Shown one piece after another: positions 20,826 through 30,303 of a DNA stretch of 64,000 bases. Within the stretch, counting starts at the first letter, position 1, and each line of letters starts with the position of its first letter. A program made the translations under genes and the position numbers. The stretch is taken from the NCBI RefSeq assembly GCF_001547895.1, contig NZ_AP014627.1:4591501-4655500 (forward strand), written 5' to 3'. The DNA is from Pseudomonas sp. Os17 (GTDB taxonomy: Bacteria > Pseudomonadota > Gammaproteobacteria > Pseudomonadales > Pseudomonadaceae). A model generated the notes under the pieces. The model did not search any database, was not told the DNA's origin, and saw only the letters and a program-made list of their open reading frames with translations.

Positions 20826-20874
20826 GAACGGCACGCAGGGCCGCCAAGGTTCGTAGGTCGAGCGCCCGCCGAGT

Positions 20875-22188
20875 TCAGCGCTTGGGCAGCTCGACCTCCA
20901 CCCGCAAGCCGCCCCACTCGCTGTCCCCCAGGTTCAGGCGGCCGCCGCAGGCGTCGACGATGTCGCGCACAATGCCCAGGCCCAGCCCATGGCCATCGGT
21001 CTGTTCATCCAGGCGGGCACCACGACTGAACACCTCCGCCCGCCGTGCTTCGGGAATGCCCGGGCCGTCGTCCTCCACCCGCAGGCAAAAGTCCTGCGAC
21101 CGCTCCTCGACGCTCAGGCGCACCTGGGCATCGGCCCATTTGCAGGCGTTGTCCAGCAGATTGCCCAACAGCTCCAGCAGGTCTTCCCGGTCCCAGGGCA
21201 GGCGCAGCCCCGGTGGCGCCTGGTAACTCAAGTCCAGGTGCTCGCCATGGATCATGTTCAAGGTCGCCAGCAAGCCCGGCAGTTCGGCATCGCATTCGAA
21301 CAGCACCCCGGGCAAGGCATCCCCCGCCAGCCGCGCGCGGTTGAGTTCACGATTGAGGCGCTGCTGCACTTGCTGCAATTGCTCCAGCAGCACCTTGCGC
21401 AGCTCGGGGTGGCCATCGAGCTTGGGCCCCGACGCCAGGCTCAGGAGCACCGCTAGAGGGGTTTTCAGGGCGTGGCCAAGGTTGCCCAGGGCATTGCGCG
21501 AGCGGTTCAGGCTGTCTTCGGTGTGGGCCAGCAAATGGTTGATCTGCGCCACCAAAGGCTCCAGCTCCAGCGGCACCCGGGCATCGAGCTGCGAACGCTG
21601 GCCCTGCTGCAACTGGGCGATCTGCTCGCGGGCGGTTTCCAGGGGACGCAGGGCCCGGCGCACGGTCATGCGCTGCAGCAACAGGATCAGCAGCAACCCC
21701 GCCAGCCCCAGGCCAAGACCGACCTGACGCATGCGCTGGAAGCTCTCGCGCACCGGGGTGTAGTCCTGGGCCACGCTGATGGAAATGGACTGGCCCAGAC
21801 GCTTGTAGTCGCTGCGCAACACCAGCAGTTGCTGGCCCTCGGGCCCCAGTTGCAGGTCGCTTTGCAGGCCGGCGCGCGCAAGCTGCGGCAGTTCCTGGTC
21901 CCACAGGGAGCGGGAACGCCAGTGCACGTCGGCAAAATCGATACGAAAGTAATGCCCGGAAAAGGGCCGCTGATAAGCCGGCGACAGGCGCCGCTCGTCC
22001 AGCTGCAAGCCTTGCGGACCGCGCACCAGGGCCAGCAACAGGCTCTCGCTGTCTTCCCGCAGCCCGGCCTCCAGGTAACGCTGCAGGCCCACTTCAAACA
22101 GCCAGAGGCTGGTCTGGGCCAGTACCAGGCCGACCACCAGCATCACCGTGATCAGCCCCAGGCTCAGGCGCCGCTGGATCGACCTCAC
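20875..22188 (-). CDS. bqsS: sensor histidine kinase, BqsS/CarS-like
   Basis: A 437-residue kinase with GTG start. Helix 1 (about 8-30), a periplasmic domain with RExxE (REDSE, residues 44-48), helix 2 (about 150-170), HAMP, H-box [12 protein letters not shown]-box [11 protein letters not shown] and the ATP lid [10 protein letters not shown]. The four-base overlap with the regulator gene and two PepSY genes upstream match the bqsPQRS (carRS) order of P. aeruginosa, where BqsS senses Fe(II) through an RExxE motif and the system also responds to calcium. The assignment rests on architecture, motif and a BqsR-like box; a PhoQ-like kinase is the alternative. Confidence 0.8.
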   Translation of the reverse strand: MRSIQRRLSLGLITVMLVVGLVLAQTSLWLFEVGLQRYLEAGLREDSESLLLALVRGPQGLQLDERRLSPAYQRPFSGHYFRIDFADVHWRSRSLWDQELPQLARAGLQSDLQLGPEGQQLLVLRSDYKRLGQSISISVAQDYTPVRESFQRMRQVGLGLGLAGLLLILLLQRMTVRRALRPLETAREQIAQLQQGQRSQLDARVPLELEPLVAQINHLLAHTEDSLNRSRNALGNLGHALKTPLAVLLSLASGPKLDGHPELRKVLLEQLQQVQQRLNRELNRARLAGDALPGVLFECDAELPGLLATLNMIHGEHLDLSYQAPPGLRLPWDREDLLELLGNLLDNACKWADAQVRLSVEERSQDFCLRVEDDGPGIPEARRAEVFSRGARLDEQTDGHGLGLGIVRDIVDACGGRLNLGDSEWGGLRVEVELPKR

Positions 22189-22853
22189 GAAGCCGTCCCG
22201 CCGAACAGGTAGCCCTGGCCGCGACGGGTTTCGATCACCTCGCGGCCGAGCTTGCGCCGCAGGTGGTTGACGTGGACTTCAAGCACATTGGAGTCGCGCT
22301 CGGTTTCACCGTCATACAGGTGTTCGGCCAGGTGGCTTTTGGACAGGATCTGCTGCGGGTGCAGCATGAAATAGCGCAGCAGGCGGAACTCGGCGGCGGT
22401 CAGCAGCACGTCCTGGCCATCGCGGACCACGCACTGGCGGCCTTCATCCAGTTGCAGCCCGGCGGCCTGCAGGGTCTGCTGATTGGCCTGGCCGTGGGAA
22501 CGGCGCAGCAGGGCCTGGACCCGCAGGTGCAGCTCCTCGGGATGAAAGGGTTTGCTCAGGTAATCGTCGGCACCGGCCTTGAGCCCCTCGATGCGCTCGG
22601 CCCAGGAGCCACGGGCGGTGAGCACCAGCACCGGGGTCGCCAGCCCGTCCGCGCGCCACTGGCGCAATACCTCCAGGCCCGGCACCCCGGGCAGGCCGAG
22701 GTCGAGAATGATCAGGTCGTAGGGTTCGCTGGCGCCCTGGTACAGCGCGTCGCGGCCATCGGCCAGCCAGTCCACGGCGTAGCCCTGCAGCTTCAGGCCT
22801 TCGAGCAGTTCATCGGCCAGGGATACATGATCTTCCACCACAAGCAGGCGCAT
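22185..22853 (-). CDS. bqsR: OmpR/PhoP-type response regulator, BqsR/CarR-like
   Basis: A 222-residue regulator: receiver domain with the acidic pocket VVEDH and phospho-acceptor Asp in [10 protein letters not shown] (about residue 51), then an OmpR winged helix ending [15 protein letters not shown]. It starts one base inside the stop of the second PepSY gene (TGATG) and its stop overlaps the kinase start (GTGA), so all genes are translationally coupled. It probably binds the box at 23534-23549 and controls its own operon. Confidence 0.88.
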   Translation of the reverse strand: MRLLVVEDHVSLADELLEGLKLQGYAVDWLADGRDALYQGASEPYDLIILDLGLPGVPGLEVLRQWRADGLATPVLVLTARGSWAERIEGLKAGADDYLSKPFHPEELHLRVQALLRRSHGQANQQTLQAAGLQLDEGRQCVVRDGQDVLLTAAEFRLLRYFMLHPQQILSKSHLAEHLYDGETERDSNVLEVHVNHLRRKLGREVIETRRGQGYLFGGTAS

Positions 22854-23167
22854 CAGTCGTCTTCCTCATCTTTCAACAGGCGCCCGGTGGCGGCGTCCAG
22901 GTCCAGCTCGCGGACCACGCCGTCCACGGTCAAGAGCTCGACTTCATAAATGTACACATCGTGTTTTTCTTCAAGTTCAGTTTCCAGCAGCTTGGCCCCG
23001 GGGTAGCGGTCCAGGGCCTGCTTGAGCAACTGCTCCAGGGGCAGGATCACCCCCTGCTGGCGCAGGCGCAGGGCTTCGTCCTGGTCCAGGTCGCGGGCCA
23101 TGGCCAGGGAGCAGAACAGCAGCGCCAGGGCGGCACAGCTGCCGGCGATGCGCAGAGTCCGGTTCAT
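22853..23167 (-). CDS. periplasmic PepSY-domain protein (second of pair)
   Basis: A 104-residue exported protein with a signal peptide ending in SLAMA-RDL and one PepSY-like fold: [17 protein letters not shown], then [19 protein letters not shown] and [16 protein letters not shown]. The very acidic tail (DEEDD) could bind metal ions. It is similar to the preceding gene, suggesting tandem duplication. It overlaps the upstream gene by one base (TAATG). In P. aeruginosa the equivalent position is bqsQ. Confidence 0.85.
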   Translation of the reverse strand: MNRTLRIAGSCAALALLFCSLAMARDLDQDEALRLRQQGVILPLEQLLKQALDRYPGAKLLETELEEKHDVYIYEVELLTVDGVVRELDLDAATGRLLKDEEDD

Positions 23168-23475
23168 TAAGTGTCCTGATGATCCTTGAGTACCTGGCCG
23201 CTCACCGCGTCCAGTTCCAGGTCCCACTCCAGTCCCTGCGGGTCGCGCAGCTCAACCTGGTAGATGTACTTGCCGTACTCTTCCTCCAGCTCGGTTTCGC
23301 TGATGCTCGCCCCAGGATGCCGGGACAGGGCCGTGGCATTGAGTTTTTCAAAGGACACAATGGTACCAGCGTCGCGCAGCCGCAGGGCTTCGTCGGGGCC
23401 CAGGTCGCGGGCGTGAGCCAGGCTGGCGGTCAGAGCGATCAGGCTGGCGCTGAACAGCGCGGTCAGGGTTTTCAT
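23167..23475 (-). CDS. periplasmic PepSY-domain protein (first of pair)
   Basis: A 102-residue exported protein: signal peptide ending SLAHA-RDLG, then a PepSY fold with LSRHPGASISETELEEEYGK, IYQVELRD and a final DLELDAVSGQVLKDHQD. It is the first gene of the four-gene operon and corresponds in position to bqsP. PepSY proteins near sensor kinases are thought to modulate periplasmic signal detection (inference). The start at 23475 is the only one giving a full signal peptide. Confidence 0.85.
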   Translation of the reverse strand: MKTLTALFSASLIALTASLAHARDLGPDEALRLRDAGTIVSFEKLNATALSRHPGASISETELEEEYGKYIYQVELRDPQGLEWDLELDAVSGQVLKDHQDT

Positions 23476-23533
23476 GGCAGTTCTCCAAGGTCGCAGGCCA
23501 CAAGGCCGATGCCGCAAACGATACCCAAGGCAA

Positions 23534-23549
23534 CTTAATTGAAACTGAA
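23534..23549 (-). promoter_or_regulatory. candidate BqsR box upstream of the PepSY-BqsRS operon
   Basis: On the minus strand the sequence reads TTCAG-N6-TTAAG, one mismatch from the published BqsR box TTAAG-N6-TTAAG. The two half-sites are 11 bases apart, the spacing expected for OmpR-type dimers. It lies about 60 bases upstream of the first PepSY start, a place suited to activation. Confidence 0.5.
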
Positions 23550-23637
23550 TCGCCATCATGGGCCTGACAGAACTTTCACTCGGCCCCCGGCGCCCGGGTT
23601 CTCTATACTCGGCGGCTGATTCAAGAGTGAGCCCGGT

Positions 23638-24717
23638 ATGACCGCCATCCATATCAAGTTTCCCGCCCTGACCCTCAAGGCCGGCCCCCGCGCCCTGGCC
23701 CGCATCCGCCGCCAGGGCCTGCACGCCGGTGAAGTCGGCACCTTGCCGGGCGCCGCCGGCGGCCCCAAGGCCCTGGGCATTCAGGGCCTGGACCTGGCGC
23801 TGTTCGGCGAATGGCTGCCCGCCGCGCCCCGCGAACGCTCGCTGATCGGTGCCTCGGTGGGTTCCTGGCGCTTCGCCAGCGCCTGCCTGCCGGATGCCGC
23901 CGAAGGCATCCGCCGCCTGGGCCAGCTGTACAACGCCCAGAGCTTCGCCAAGGGCGTGACCATGGCGCAGATCAGCCAGAGCTCGCAGCGCATGCTCGAC
24001 GACCTGCTCGATGGCCGCGACGCCTCGATCCTCGACAACCCCCACTACCGGCTCAACATCATGGTGGTCAAAAGCCACGGCCTGCTCGCCGACGACCATC
24101 GCGGGCGCCTGGGCCTGGGCCTGTCCTCGGTGATCGCCGACAACCTGCGGGGCCGCGCGCGGTTGTCGCGGCACTTCGAACGCCTGGTGCTGCACGACCC
24201 GCGCCTGGCCCCGCCGCTGCACGCCCTGGAAGACTTCCCTTCGCGCTTCGTGCCCCTGGATCGCGGCAACCTGCGCCAGGCACTGCTGGCCTCCGGCTCG
24301 ATCCCCATGGTCATGCAGGGCGTGCGCGAACTGCCCGGGGCCGGCACCGGCACCTTCCGCGACGGCGGCCTGCTGGACTACCACCTGGACCTGCCCTACA
24401 GCGGCAGCGACATCGTGCTCTACCCGCACTTCACCGATCGGGTGATCCCCGGCTGGTTCGACAAGACCCTGCCCTGGCGCCGGGCCAGCCCCGAACGCCT
24501 GCGCGACGTCCTGCTGCTGGCGCCGTCGAAGGAGTACCTGGCGCGCCTGCCCTACGGCAAGCTGCCGGACCGCAACGACTTCAAGCGCTTCATGGGCGAC
24601 GACGCCGGCCGGCAAAAATACTGGCGCAGCGCCATGGACGAAAGCCGGCGCCTGGGCGACGAATTCCTCGAACTGGCGGCGCAGAACCGCCTGGGCGAAC
24701 GCCTGCAAAGCCTCTAG
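23638..24717 (+). CDS. patatin-like phospholipase family protein
   Basis: A 359-residue predicted serine lipase. The oxyanion loop GAAGGPKAL (about 38-46), nucleophile elbow GASVGSW (Ser73) and the DGG motif in FRDGGLLDYH (about 240-249) supply the Ser-Asp dyad of the patatin fold. There is no signal peptide, so it is cytoplasmic. Physiological substrate unknown. It is divergent from the PepSY operon. Confidence 0.9.
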   Translation: MTAIHIKFPALTLKAGPRALARIRRQGLHAGEVGTLPGAAGGPKALGIQGLDLALFGEWLPAAPRERSLIGASVGSWRFASACLPDAAEGIRRLGQLYNAQSFAKGVTMAQISQSSQRMLDDLLDGRDASILDNPHYRLNIMVVKSHGLLADDHRGRLGLGLSSVIADNLRGRARLSRHFERLVLHDPRLAPPLHALEDFPSRFVPLDRGNLRQALLASGSIPMVMQGVRELPGAGTGTFRDGGLLDYHLDLPYSGSDIVLYPHFTDRVIPGWFDKTLPWRRASPERLRDVLLLAPSKEYLARLPYGKLPDRNDFKRFMGDDAGRQKYWRSAMDESRRLGDEFLELAAQNRLGERLQSL

Positions 24718-24740
24718 AAACCCGCCGGCGTGGCGGACTG

Positions 24741-24760
24741 ACCCTTTAGTCAGGGTTTTT
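24741..24760 (+). terminator. possible short rho-independent terminator
   Basis: A five-base stem ACCCT-TTAGTC-AGGGT followed by TTTT, 24 bases after the patatin stop. The stem is weak. Confidence 0.4.
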
Positions 24761-24846
24761 CCGCAGCCCGGGAGCCAAGCTGATAAACTCGCCGCCTGCC
24801 TCAACTCGCCCGCGGGCGACGCCACCTGACAGAGCTGACCGACACT

Positions 24847-25203
24847 GTGGAAATCTTCAAAGAATTTACCTTCGAATCCGCCCATCGCCTGCCCTTCGTG
24901 CCCGAAGGCCACAAGTGCGGCCGCCTGCATGGCCACTCGTTCAAGGTGGCGATCCACCTCAGTGGCGAGGTCGACGCGCACACCGGCTGGATCCGCGACT
25001 TCTCGGAAATCAAGGCGATCTTCAAGCCGCTGTACGAGCGCCTGGACCATAACTACCTGAACGACATCCCCGGCCTGGAAAACCCCACCAGCGAAGTCCT
25101 GGCCAAGTGGATCTGGAACGAGCTCAAGCCGCTGCTGCCGGAGCTCTCGGCGATCCGCATCCACGAAACCTGCACCAGCGGCTGCATCTACCGCGGCGAA
25201 TAA
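24847..25203 (+). CDS. queD: 6-carboxytetrahydropterin synthase QueD
   Basis: A 118-residue PTPS-family enzyme starting at GTG. It converts dihydroneopterin triphosphate to 6-carboxytetrahydropterin, the second step of queuosine/preQ0 synthesis. Visible are the zinc histidines in ESAHRLPF and RLHGHSF, the catalytic Cys in HKCGRLHGH and a conserved acidic residue in RIHETCTSG. Length fits bacterial QueD (about 120). Other queuosine genes are not in the window. Confidence 0.93.
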   Translation: MEIFKEFTFESAHRLPFVPEGHKCGRLHGHSFKVAIHLSGEVDAHTGWIRDFSEIKAIFKPLYERLDHNYLNDIPGLENPTSEVLAKWIWNELKPLLPELSAIRIHETCTSGCIYRGE

Positions 25204-25291
25204 TCCGCGCCCTGCTGGGCTGGCCAGCGCTGGTGACGCCGAATCAGTGATCGGCCGGGAGCGCCGCGTTTAGCGCATTTGGGGTGGCGCT

Positions 25292-25322
25292 GCCACCCAG
25301 CGGGAGCAAGCTCCCTCGCCAC
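25292..25322 (-). repeat. REP sequence, second family, inverse orientation
   Basis: GCCACCCAGCGGGAGCAAGC then TCCCTCGCCAC, the reverse complement type of the unit at 18434-18464. It ends 20 bases before the next gene, so it may sit in that gene's leader. Confidence 0.85.
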
Positions 25323-25341
25323 AGAAGAGATCGAGCTGCCC

Positions 25342-25848
25342 GTGAGCCCACGTATCTACCTCGCCGGTTTCGATGTGTTTCGCCGCGATGCCCAGGCCCA
25401 TGGCCAATACCTCAAGCAACTGTGCAGCGCCCAGGGCCTGCACGGTCTGTTCCCCCTGGATAACCAGGCCCCGCAGAACCTCTCGCCAGAAGCCACGGCG
25501 CAGTGGATCTGCCAGCAGAACCTGGCCATGCTCCACGCCTGCGACGCCCTGCTGGCCAACCTCAACGACTTTCGCGGCCTGGAGCCGGATTCCGGCACCG
25601 CCTTCGAAGTGGGCGCGGCCATCGCCCTGGGCAAGCCGGTGTGGGCCTACTTCAGCGGCCCCGCGACCCTGCGCCAGCAGGTGCCCCACGACGCCCAGGG
25701 CCGCGATGCCCAGGGTTTTGCGGTGGAAGACTTCAATCTGCCGCGCAACCTGATGCTGGCCTGCACCTGGAGCGGTCGTAGCACCTGTGTGGAAACAGCC
25801 ATCCGTGACCTCGGGCACTGGTTGAACGCAGCCCCTGCGGCCCACTGA
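25342..25848 (+). CDS. nucleoside 2-deoxyribosyltransferase
   Basis: A 168-residue protein starting at GTG, beginning RIYLAGFDVF and carrying the family motif DSGTAFEVGAAIALGKPVWA (catalytic Glu in FEVG), as in nucleoside 2-deoxyribosyltransferases that swap bases between deoxyribonucleosides. Asn in LLANLNDFRG helps bind the nucleoside. The longer frame upstream would read through a REP element and was rejected. It may act in purine salvage beside queD (context only). Confidence 0.85.
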   Translation: MSPRIYLAGFDVFRRDAQAHGQYLKQLCSAQGLHGLFPLDNQAPQNLSPEATAQWICQQNLAMLHACDALLANLNDFRGLEPDSGTAFEVGAAIALGKPVWAYFSGPATLRQQVPHDAQGRDAQGFAVEDFNLPRNLMLACTWSGRSTCVETAIRDLGHWLNAAPAAH

Positions 25849-25922
25849 AGATAACCAGCAGCGTCACTTTCTGCCGAAAACGACCTCGTCGGACAAAAGC
25901 CTTGTTTTGCCGCGAAGGCCGA

Positions 25923-25938
25923 TGTTATGTTTCTAACA
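25923..25938. promoter_or_regulatory. candidate operator in front of the RpiR-type regulator gene
   Basis: A perfect inverted repeat TGTTA-TGTTTC-TAACA, followed by AT-rich sequence with a second AATAACA half-site near 25960. It lies 58 bases before the regulator start and is the only clear dyad in the gap, so autoregulation is plausible. Confidence 0.45.
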
Positions 25939-25995
25939 CGAATTACAAAAATGAAACTTCAATAACATTTTCCGCGAACGCCTGGCGAGATGGTC

Positions 25996-26850
25996 ATGGA
26001 CAAGAACAGTTTCCAAGTCACCCTGGAGCAGCAGTTTGCAAGCCTGACGCCCACCGGCAAGCGCATCGCCACCTACCTGCTGGCCAACCTCCAGCAACTG
26101 CCCTTCGAGACCGCCGACAGCATCGCCCAGCAAGCCGGCACCACGGGCATATCCGTGGGGCGCTTCCTGCGCTCGCTGGGCTACCGCAACCTGGATGACG
26201 TCAAGCAAGGCCTGCGCGGCGATACCCCGGCCTCCTGGCTGATCACCGACCGGCTTGGCGCGTTTCGCAGCGAAGCCCATCAGGACGACGCCCTGGAGCG
26301 CTCGATGCATCGCGAGATCGAGGCCATCCAGCATGTCTACGGCCTGGCCCGCAGCCCAGCGTTCGACGCGATCGTGCGGCAGATCGTCGAGGCCGACGCG
26401 GTGTTCATCATCGGCATCCAGTCGACCCGGGGCATCCTCAACGCCTTCCACAGCCACCTGGAATACATCCGGCCCAAGGTCTATTACGTCGACGGCCTGT
26501 CGGGCATCTACGCGGAAACCCTGAACTCGGGCTTCGCCAAGCCCTACGCGATCATTTCCGACTTTCGCGCCTACTCCGCCATCACCCAGACCTTCTGCGA
26601 AGTGGCCAACGCCAACGCCCTGCCCCTGGCCCTGGTCACCGACCTGCAATGCCCCTGGGCCCGGGACTACCCGCTGGACCTGCTGCAACTGAAAACCGAT
26701 GTCGGCCAGTTCTGGGATTCCCTGGCGCCGCTGACCTGCCTGTTCAACCTGATGGTGTCCGCGGTGGCCGAGGGCTATGGCGAGCGCCTGGATGAGCGCC
26801 TGGCGAAGAACCGAGCGTTGCAGGAAGCCTTCGGCCAGTTCGAGTCCTGA
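25996..26850 (+). CDS. MurR/RpiR family transcriptional regulator
   Basis: A 284-residue regulator: N-terminal HTH_6 domain (about 1-75; DSIAQQAGTTGISVGRFLRS) and a SIS sugar-isomerase-fold domain (about 120-260; AVFIIGIQSTRGILNAF). SIS domains in this family sense phosphosugars or cell-wall-derived amino sugars. It is the first gene of a cluster that splits and imports D-Ala-D-Ala, so it probably controls it in response to a cell-wall metabolite (inference). GAG lies six bases before ATG 25996. Confidence 0.88.
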   Translation: MDKNSFQVTLEQQFASLTPTGKRIATYLLANLQQLPFETADSIAQQAGTTGISVGRFLRSLGYRNLDDVKQGLRGDTPASWLITDRLGAFRSEAHQDDALERSMHREIEAIQHVYGLARSPAFDAIVRQIVEADAVFIIGIQSTRGILNAFHSHLEYIRPKVYYVDGLSGIYAETLNSGFAKPYAIISDFRAYSAITQTFCEVANANALPLALVTDLQCPWARDYPLDLLQLKTDVGQFWDSLAPLTCLFNLMVSAVAEGYGERLDERLAKNRALQEAFGQFES

Positions 26851-26882
26851 CCTTCAAGCCTGTCCCAAGATGGAGTGAGTGA

Positions 26883-27440
26883 GTGAACAACAGCCCCCTT
26901 GTCGAAATCGACGCCCAGCGCCACCAACTGGAAATCGACCTGGTCTACGCCAGCGCCGACAACCTGGCCGGCCAGGTGATCTACCGCAACGCCCGCTGCC
27001 TGCTGCACAAGGACGCCGCGGCCTGCCTGTACAAGGCCAGCCAGCTGGCACGCATGGCCGGCCTGGGCCTGCGCATCTACGACGCCTACCGCCCGGCCTA
27101 CGCCCAGCAGTTGCTGTGGCAGGCCCTGCCCGACCCGGACTACGTGCGCGACCCGCGCCTGGGCTCACACCACACCCGCGGCGTGGCCGTGGACCTGACC
27201 CTGGTGGATGAAAGCGGCCAGGCGCTGGACATGGGCACCGCCTTCGACGCCATGGAGCCCAAGTCGCACCAGTTCTACAGCGACCTGCCGCCCCAGGTGC
27301 AGCGCAATCGCCTGCTGCTGCTGGGGATCATGCTCAGCGCCGGCTTCGAGGCAATCCCCACCGAGTGGTGGCACTACGAGCTGCCCAACGCCGAGGACTT
27401 CCCCCTGATCCAGGAGCACGACCAGCCCTTCGAACACTGA
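26883..27440 (+). CDS. ddpX: D-alanyl-D-alanine dipeptidase (VanX/DdpX type)
   Basis: A 185-residue zinc dipeptidase starting at GTG. Zinc ligands lie in SHHTRGVAVDLT (SxHxxGxAxD) and EWWHYE, with the catalytic Glu in the latter and an Arg in YDAYRP as in VanX. The enzyme cleaves D-Ala-D-Ala to D-alanine. In E. coli ddpX heads the ddpXABCDF operon; here the same order follows a regulator. There is no signal peptide, so the dipeptide must be imported first. Confidence 0.92.
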   Translation: MNNSPLVEIDAQRHQLEIDLVYASADNLAGQVIYRNARCLLHKDAAACLYKASQLARMAGLGLRIYDAYRPAYAQQLLWQALPDPDYVRDPRLGSHHTRGVAVDLTLVDESGQALDMGTAFDAMEPKSHQFYSDLPPQVQRNRLLLLGIMLSAGFEAIPTEWWHYELPNAEDFPLIQEHDQPFEH

Positions 27441-27589
27441 TGTCCCGTTCCCCAACCGGCCACAACAACAGGCAGCTAACTGCCCCAAGCCGGTCGCCCT
27501 GCAACACCGCTTCAGCAACAACTGCCCGGTTATAGCTTTTATAAAAAACCTGACGAACTTCCCAACATCGAATGATCAAGGAAACCGGC

Positions 27590-29167
27590 ATGACCCCCAA
27601 TCTGCGCAATAACCCTGATGTGCGTCTGTCCACCCGTGTCGCCCTGTCGCTGCTGTGCGCCGCCCTGAGCCTGGGCGCCTGGCAGGCGGCCAGCGCCGCC
27701 GCGCCCAAGGACACCCTGATGATCGGCAAGGCCGCCGACCCGCAGACCCTCGACCCGGCCGTGACCATCGACAACAACGACTGGGCCGTGACCTACCCGG
27801 CCTACCAGAAGCTGGTGACCTACAAGGTCGAGAACGGCAAGGGCAGCACCGAAGTCCAGGGCGACCTGGCCGAGAGCTGGAGCACCTCCGCCGACAACCT
27901 GACCTGGGACTTCAAGCTCAAGCCCGGCAACAAGTTCGACGACGGCAAGCCGGTGGACGCGGCCGCGGTGAAGTTCTCCTTCGACCGCCTGATGCAGCTC
28001 AAGCAAGGCCCGTCCGGGGCCTTCCCGGATGACATGAGCGTGGCCGTGGTCGACCCGCTGACCGTGCGCTTCACCCTGAAGAAGCCCTACGCGCCCTTCC
28101 TCTACACCCTGGCCCACAACGGCGGCGGCATCATCAACCCGGACGTGGCCAACAAGGGCGAGGACGTCAACGCCTACCTGTCGACCCACACCGCCGGCTC
28201 CGGGGCCTTCCGCCTGAGCAACTGGCAGAAGGGCCAGTCGCTGACGCTGGAGCCCAACAGCTATTACGCCGGGCCCAAGCCGAGCCTGAACAAGGTGGTG
28301 ATCAAGATCATCAGCGAGGCCTCGGTGCGCCGCCTGCAACTGGAACGCGGCGACCTGGACATCATCGAGGACATGCCCGAAGACCAGCTCGGCACCCTGG
28401 CCGGCAAGTCCGGGGTGGTGATCCAGACCTTCCCCTCGCTGCGGGTCAACTACCTGTACCTGAACAACCAGCGCGCGCCCCTGAACAACGTCGAGGCGCG
28501 CCAGGCATTGGTCCAGGCCATCGACTACAAAGGCATCGTCGACGGCATCCTCAAGGGCCAGGCCAAGCTGATGAACGGGCCGATCCCCGACGGCATGTGG
28601 GCCCACGACCCGAGCCTGCCGCTGATGCAGCAGAACCTCGACGGCGCCAAGGCCAGCCTGGCCAAGGTTCCGCAGAAGATCAGCAACCTGACCTACCTGT
28701 ACTCGGACAAGGACGCCAACTGGGAGTCCATCGGCCTGACCCTGCAAGCGGGCCTGGCGCCCCTGGGCATCAACCTGAAGATGGAGAAGCTGGCCAACGC
28801 CACCATGCGTGAACGGGTCGGCAAGGGTGACTACGACGTGGCCATCGGCTCCTGGAGCCCGGACTTCGCCGACCCCTACATGTTCATGAACTTCTGGTTC
28901 GACTCCAGCCTTCAGGGCCTGCCGGGCAACCGCTCGTTCTACAGCAACCCGGAAGTCGACGGCCTGATCCGCGAAGCGGCGGCCACCAACGACACCGCCA
29001 AACGCATCGAGCTGTACCAGAAGGCGCAGAAGATCGTCCTCAAGGACAACGTCTACGCCTACCTGTATCAGAAGAACTACAGCCTGCCGATGCGTGATTC
29101 GGTGAAGGGCTACGTGTTCCATCCGATGCTGGAACAGGTGTTCAACATCGCTGAAATCAGCAAGTAG
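27590..29167 (+). CDS. ddpA: dipeptide ABC transporter substrate-binding protein (DdpA-like)
   Basis: A 525-residue periplasmic binding protein of family 5 (SBP_bac_5): signal peptide ending SAAA-PKDTL, then MIGKAADPQTLDPA, the AESW segment and the C-terminal SPDFADPYMFM block. ATG 27590 has AAGGAAA upstream; ATG 27572 has none. It lies 150 bases after the dipeptidase and probably captures D-Ala-D-Ala, as E. coli DdpA is proposed to do; a broader dipeptide range is possible. Confidence 0.88.
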   Translation: MTPNLRNNPDVRLSTRVALSLLCAALSLGAWQAASAAAPKDTLMIGKAADPQTLDPAVTIDNNDWAVTYPAYQKLVTYKVENGKGSTEVQGDLAESWSTSADNLTWDFKLKPGNKFDDGKPVDAAAVKFSFDRLMQLKQGPSGAFPDDMSVAVVDPLTVRFTLKKPYAPFLYTLAHNGGGIINPDVANKGEDVNAYLSTHTAGSGAFRLSNWQKGQSLTLEPNSYYAGPKPSLNKVVIKIISEASVRRLQLERGDLDIIEDMPEDQLGTLAGKSGVVIQTFPSLRVNYLYLNNQRAPLNNVEARQALVQAIDYKGIVDGILKGQAKLMNGPIPDGMWAHDPSLPLMQQNLDGAKASLAKVPQKISNLTYLYSDKDANWESIGLTLQAGLAPLGINLKMEKLANATMRERVGKGDYDVAIGSWSPDFADPYMFMNFWFDSSLQGLPGNRSFYSNPEVDGLIREAAATNDTAKRIELYQKAQKIVLKDNVYAYLYQKNYSLPMRDSVKGYVFHPMLEQVFNIAEISK

Positions 29168-29285
29168 GACCGCGCCTGCAGTCCCCGTCGCCGGCCCCTG
29201 AACCGGGTCGGCGCCGGGTTGCCGTGTCCCCGGCGGGGCGCCGCTGCTGCCCCCGCCGTTCGTCAAGCGTTAACGAGGTTGCCTC

Positions 29286-30302
29286 ATGGCCTTCCTGAAT
29301 ATGTTGCGCAAACGCCTGCTCGGCCTGTTGCTGGTCGTGGTCGGGGTTTCGCTGATTACCTTCACCATCTCGCACCTGATTCCCGGTGACCCGGCGCGGC
29401 TGATCGCCGGCGACCGGGCCAGCGATGCCATCGTGCAGAACATCCGCCACCAGTTGGGCCTGGACCTGCCGCTGTACCAGCAGTACGGGCGCTACATGCT
29501 CGACCTGCTGCACGGCGACCTGGGCACCTCGATCCGTACCAGCCGCCCGGTGCTGGAAGACCTGCAGACCTTCTTCCCGGCGACCCTGGAGCTGGCCCTG
29601 GCCGCCCTGCTGCTGTCGGTGCTGGTGGGCGTGCCGCTGGGGGTGTTGTCGGCGGTCTATCACAACCGCTTTATCGACCAGATCGCCCGCACCCTGGCGG
29701 TCACCGGGATTTCCACCCCGGCGTTCTGGCTGGGGCTGGGGCTGATCCTGCTGTTCTACGGCAACCTCGGCTGGCTGCCCGGCAGCGGGCGCCTGGACGA
29801 AGGCCTGGAGCCGCCACCGACGATCAGCGGCTTCTACCTGATCGACTCGTTGCTGGCCGGGGACCTCCCGCTGTTTTTCAATGCCCTGCAGCACCTGATC
29901 CTGCCGGCGGTGACCCTGGGCTTCGTCAACCTCGGGGTGGTGGCGCGGCAGATCCGCTCGGCGATGCTCGACCAGCTCGGCGAGGACTACATCCGCACCG
30001 CCCGGGCCTACGGCCTGTCGCGCTGGGCGGTGATTTTGCGCCACGCCCTGCCCAATGCGCTGATCCCTTCGGTGACGGTGCTCGGCCTGACCCTGGGCGA
30101 CCTGCTGTACGGCGCGGTGCTGACCGAGACGGTGTTTGCCTGGCCGGGCATGGGCGCCTATGTGGTGAAGTCGATCCAGGCCCTGGATTTCCCGGCGGTG
30201 ATGGGCTTCGCCATCCTGGTGTCGTTCATTTATGTGCTGCTGAACATGGCGATCGACCTGTTGTACCGGGTGATCGACCCGCGCATTGGCGAGGTAAATT
30301 GA
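29286..30302 (+). CDS. ddpB: dipeptide ABC transporter permease (DdpB/DppB type)
   Basis: A 338-residue permease with about six helices. It has the DppB N-terminal TFTISHLIPGDPARL and the cytoplasmic EAA loop DYIRTARAYGLSRWAVILRH that contacts the ATPase. Second gene of the importer, separated from ddpA by 118 bases and from the next permease gene by one base. Confidence 0.92.
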   Translation: MAFLNMLRKRLLGLLLVVVGVSLITFTISHLIPGDPARLIAGDRASDAIVQNIRHQLGLDLPLYQQYGRYMLDLLHGDLGTSIRTSRPVLEDLQTFFPATLELALAALLLSVLVGVPLGVLSAVYHNRFIDQIARTLAVTGISTPAFWLGLGLILLFYGNLGWLPGSGRLDEGLEPPPTISGFYLIDSLLAGDLPLFFNALQHLILPAVTLGFVNLGVVARQIRSAMLDQLGEDYIRTARAYGLSRWAVILRHALPNALIPSVTVLGLTLGDLLYGAVLTETVFAWPGMGAYVVKSIQALDFPAVMGFAILVSFIYVLLNMAIDLLYRVIDPRIGEVN

Positions 30303-30303
30303 G

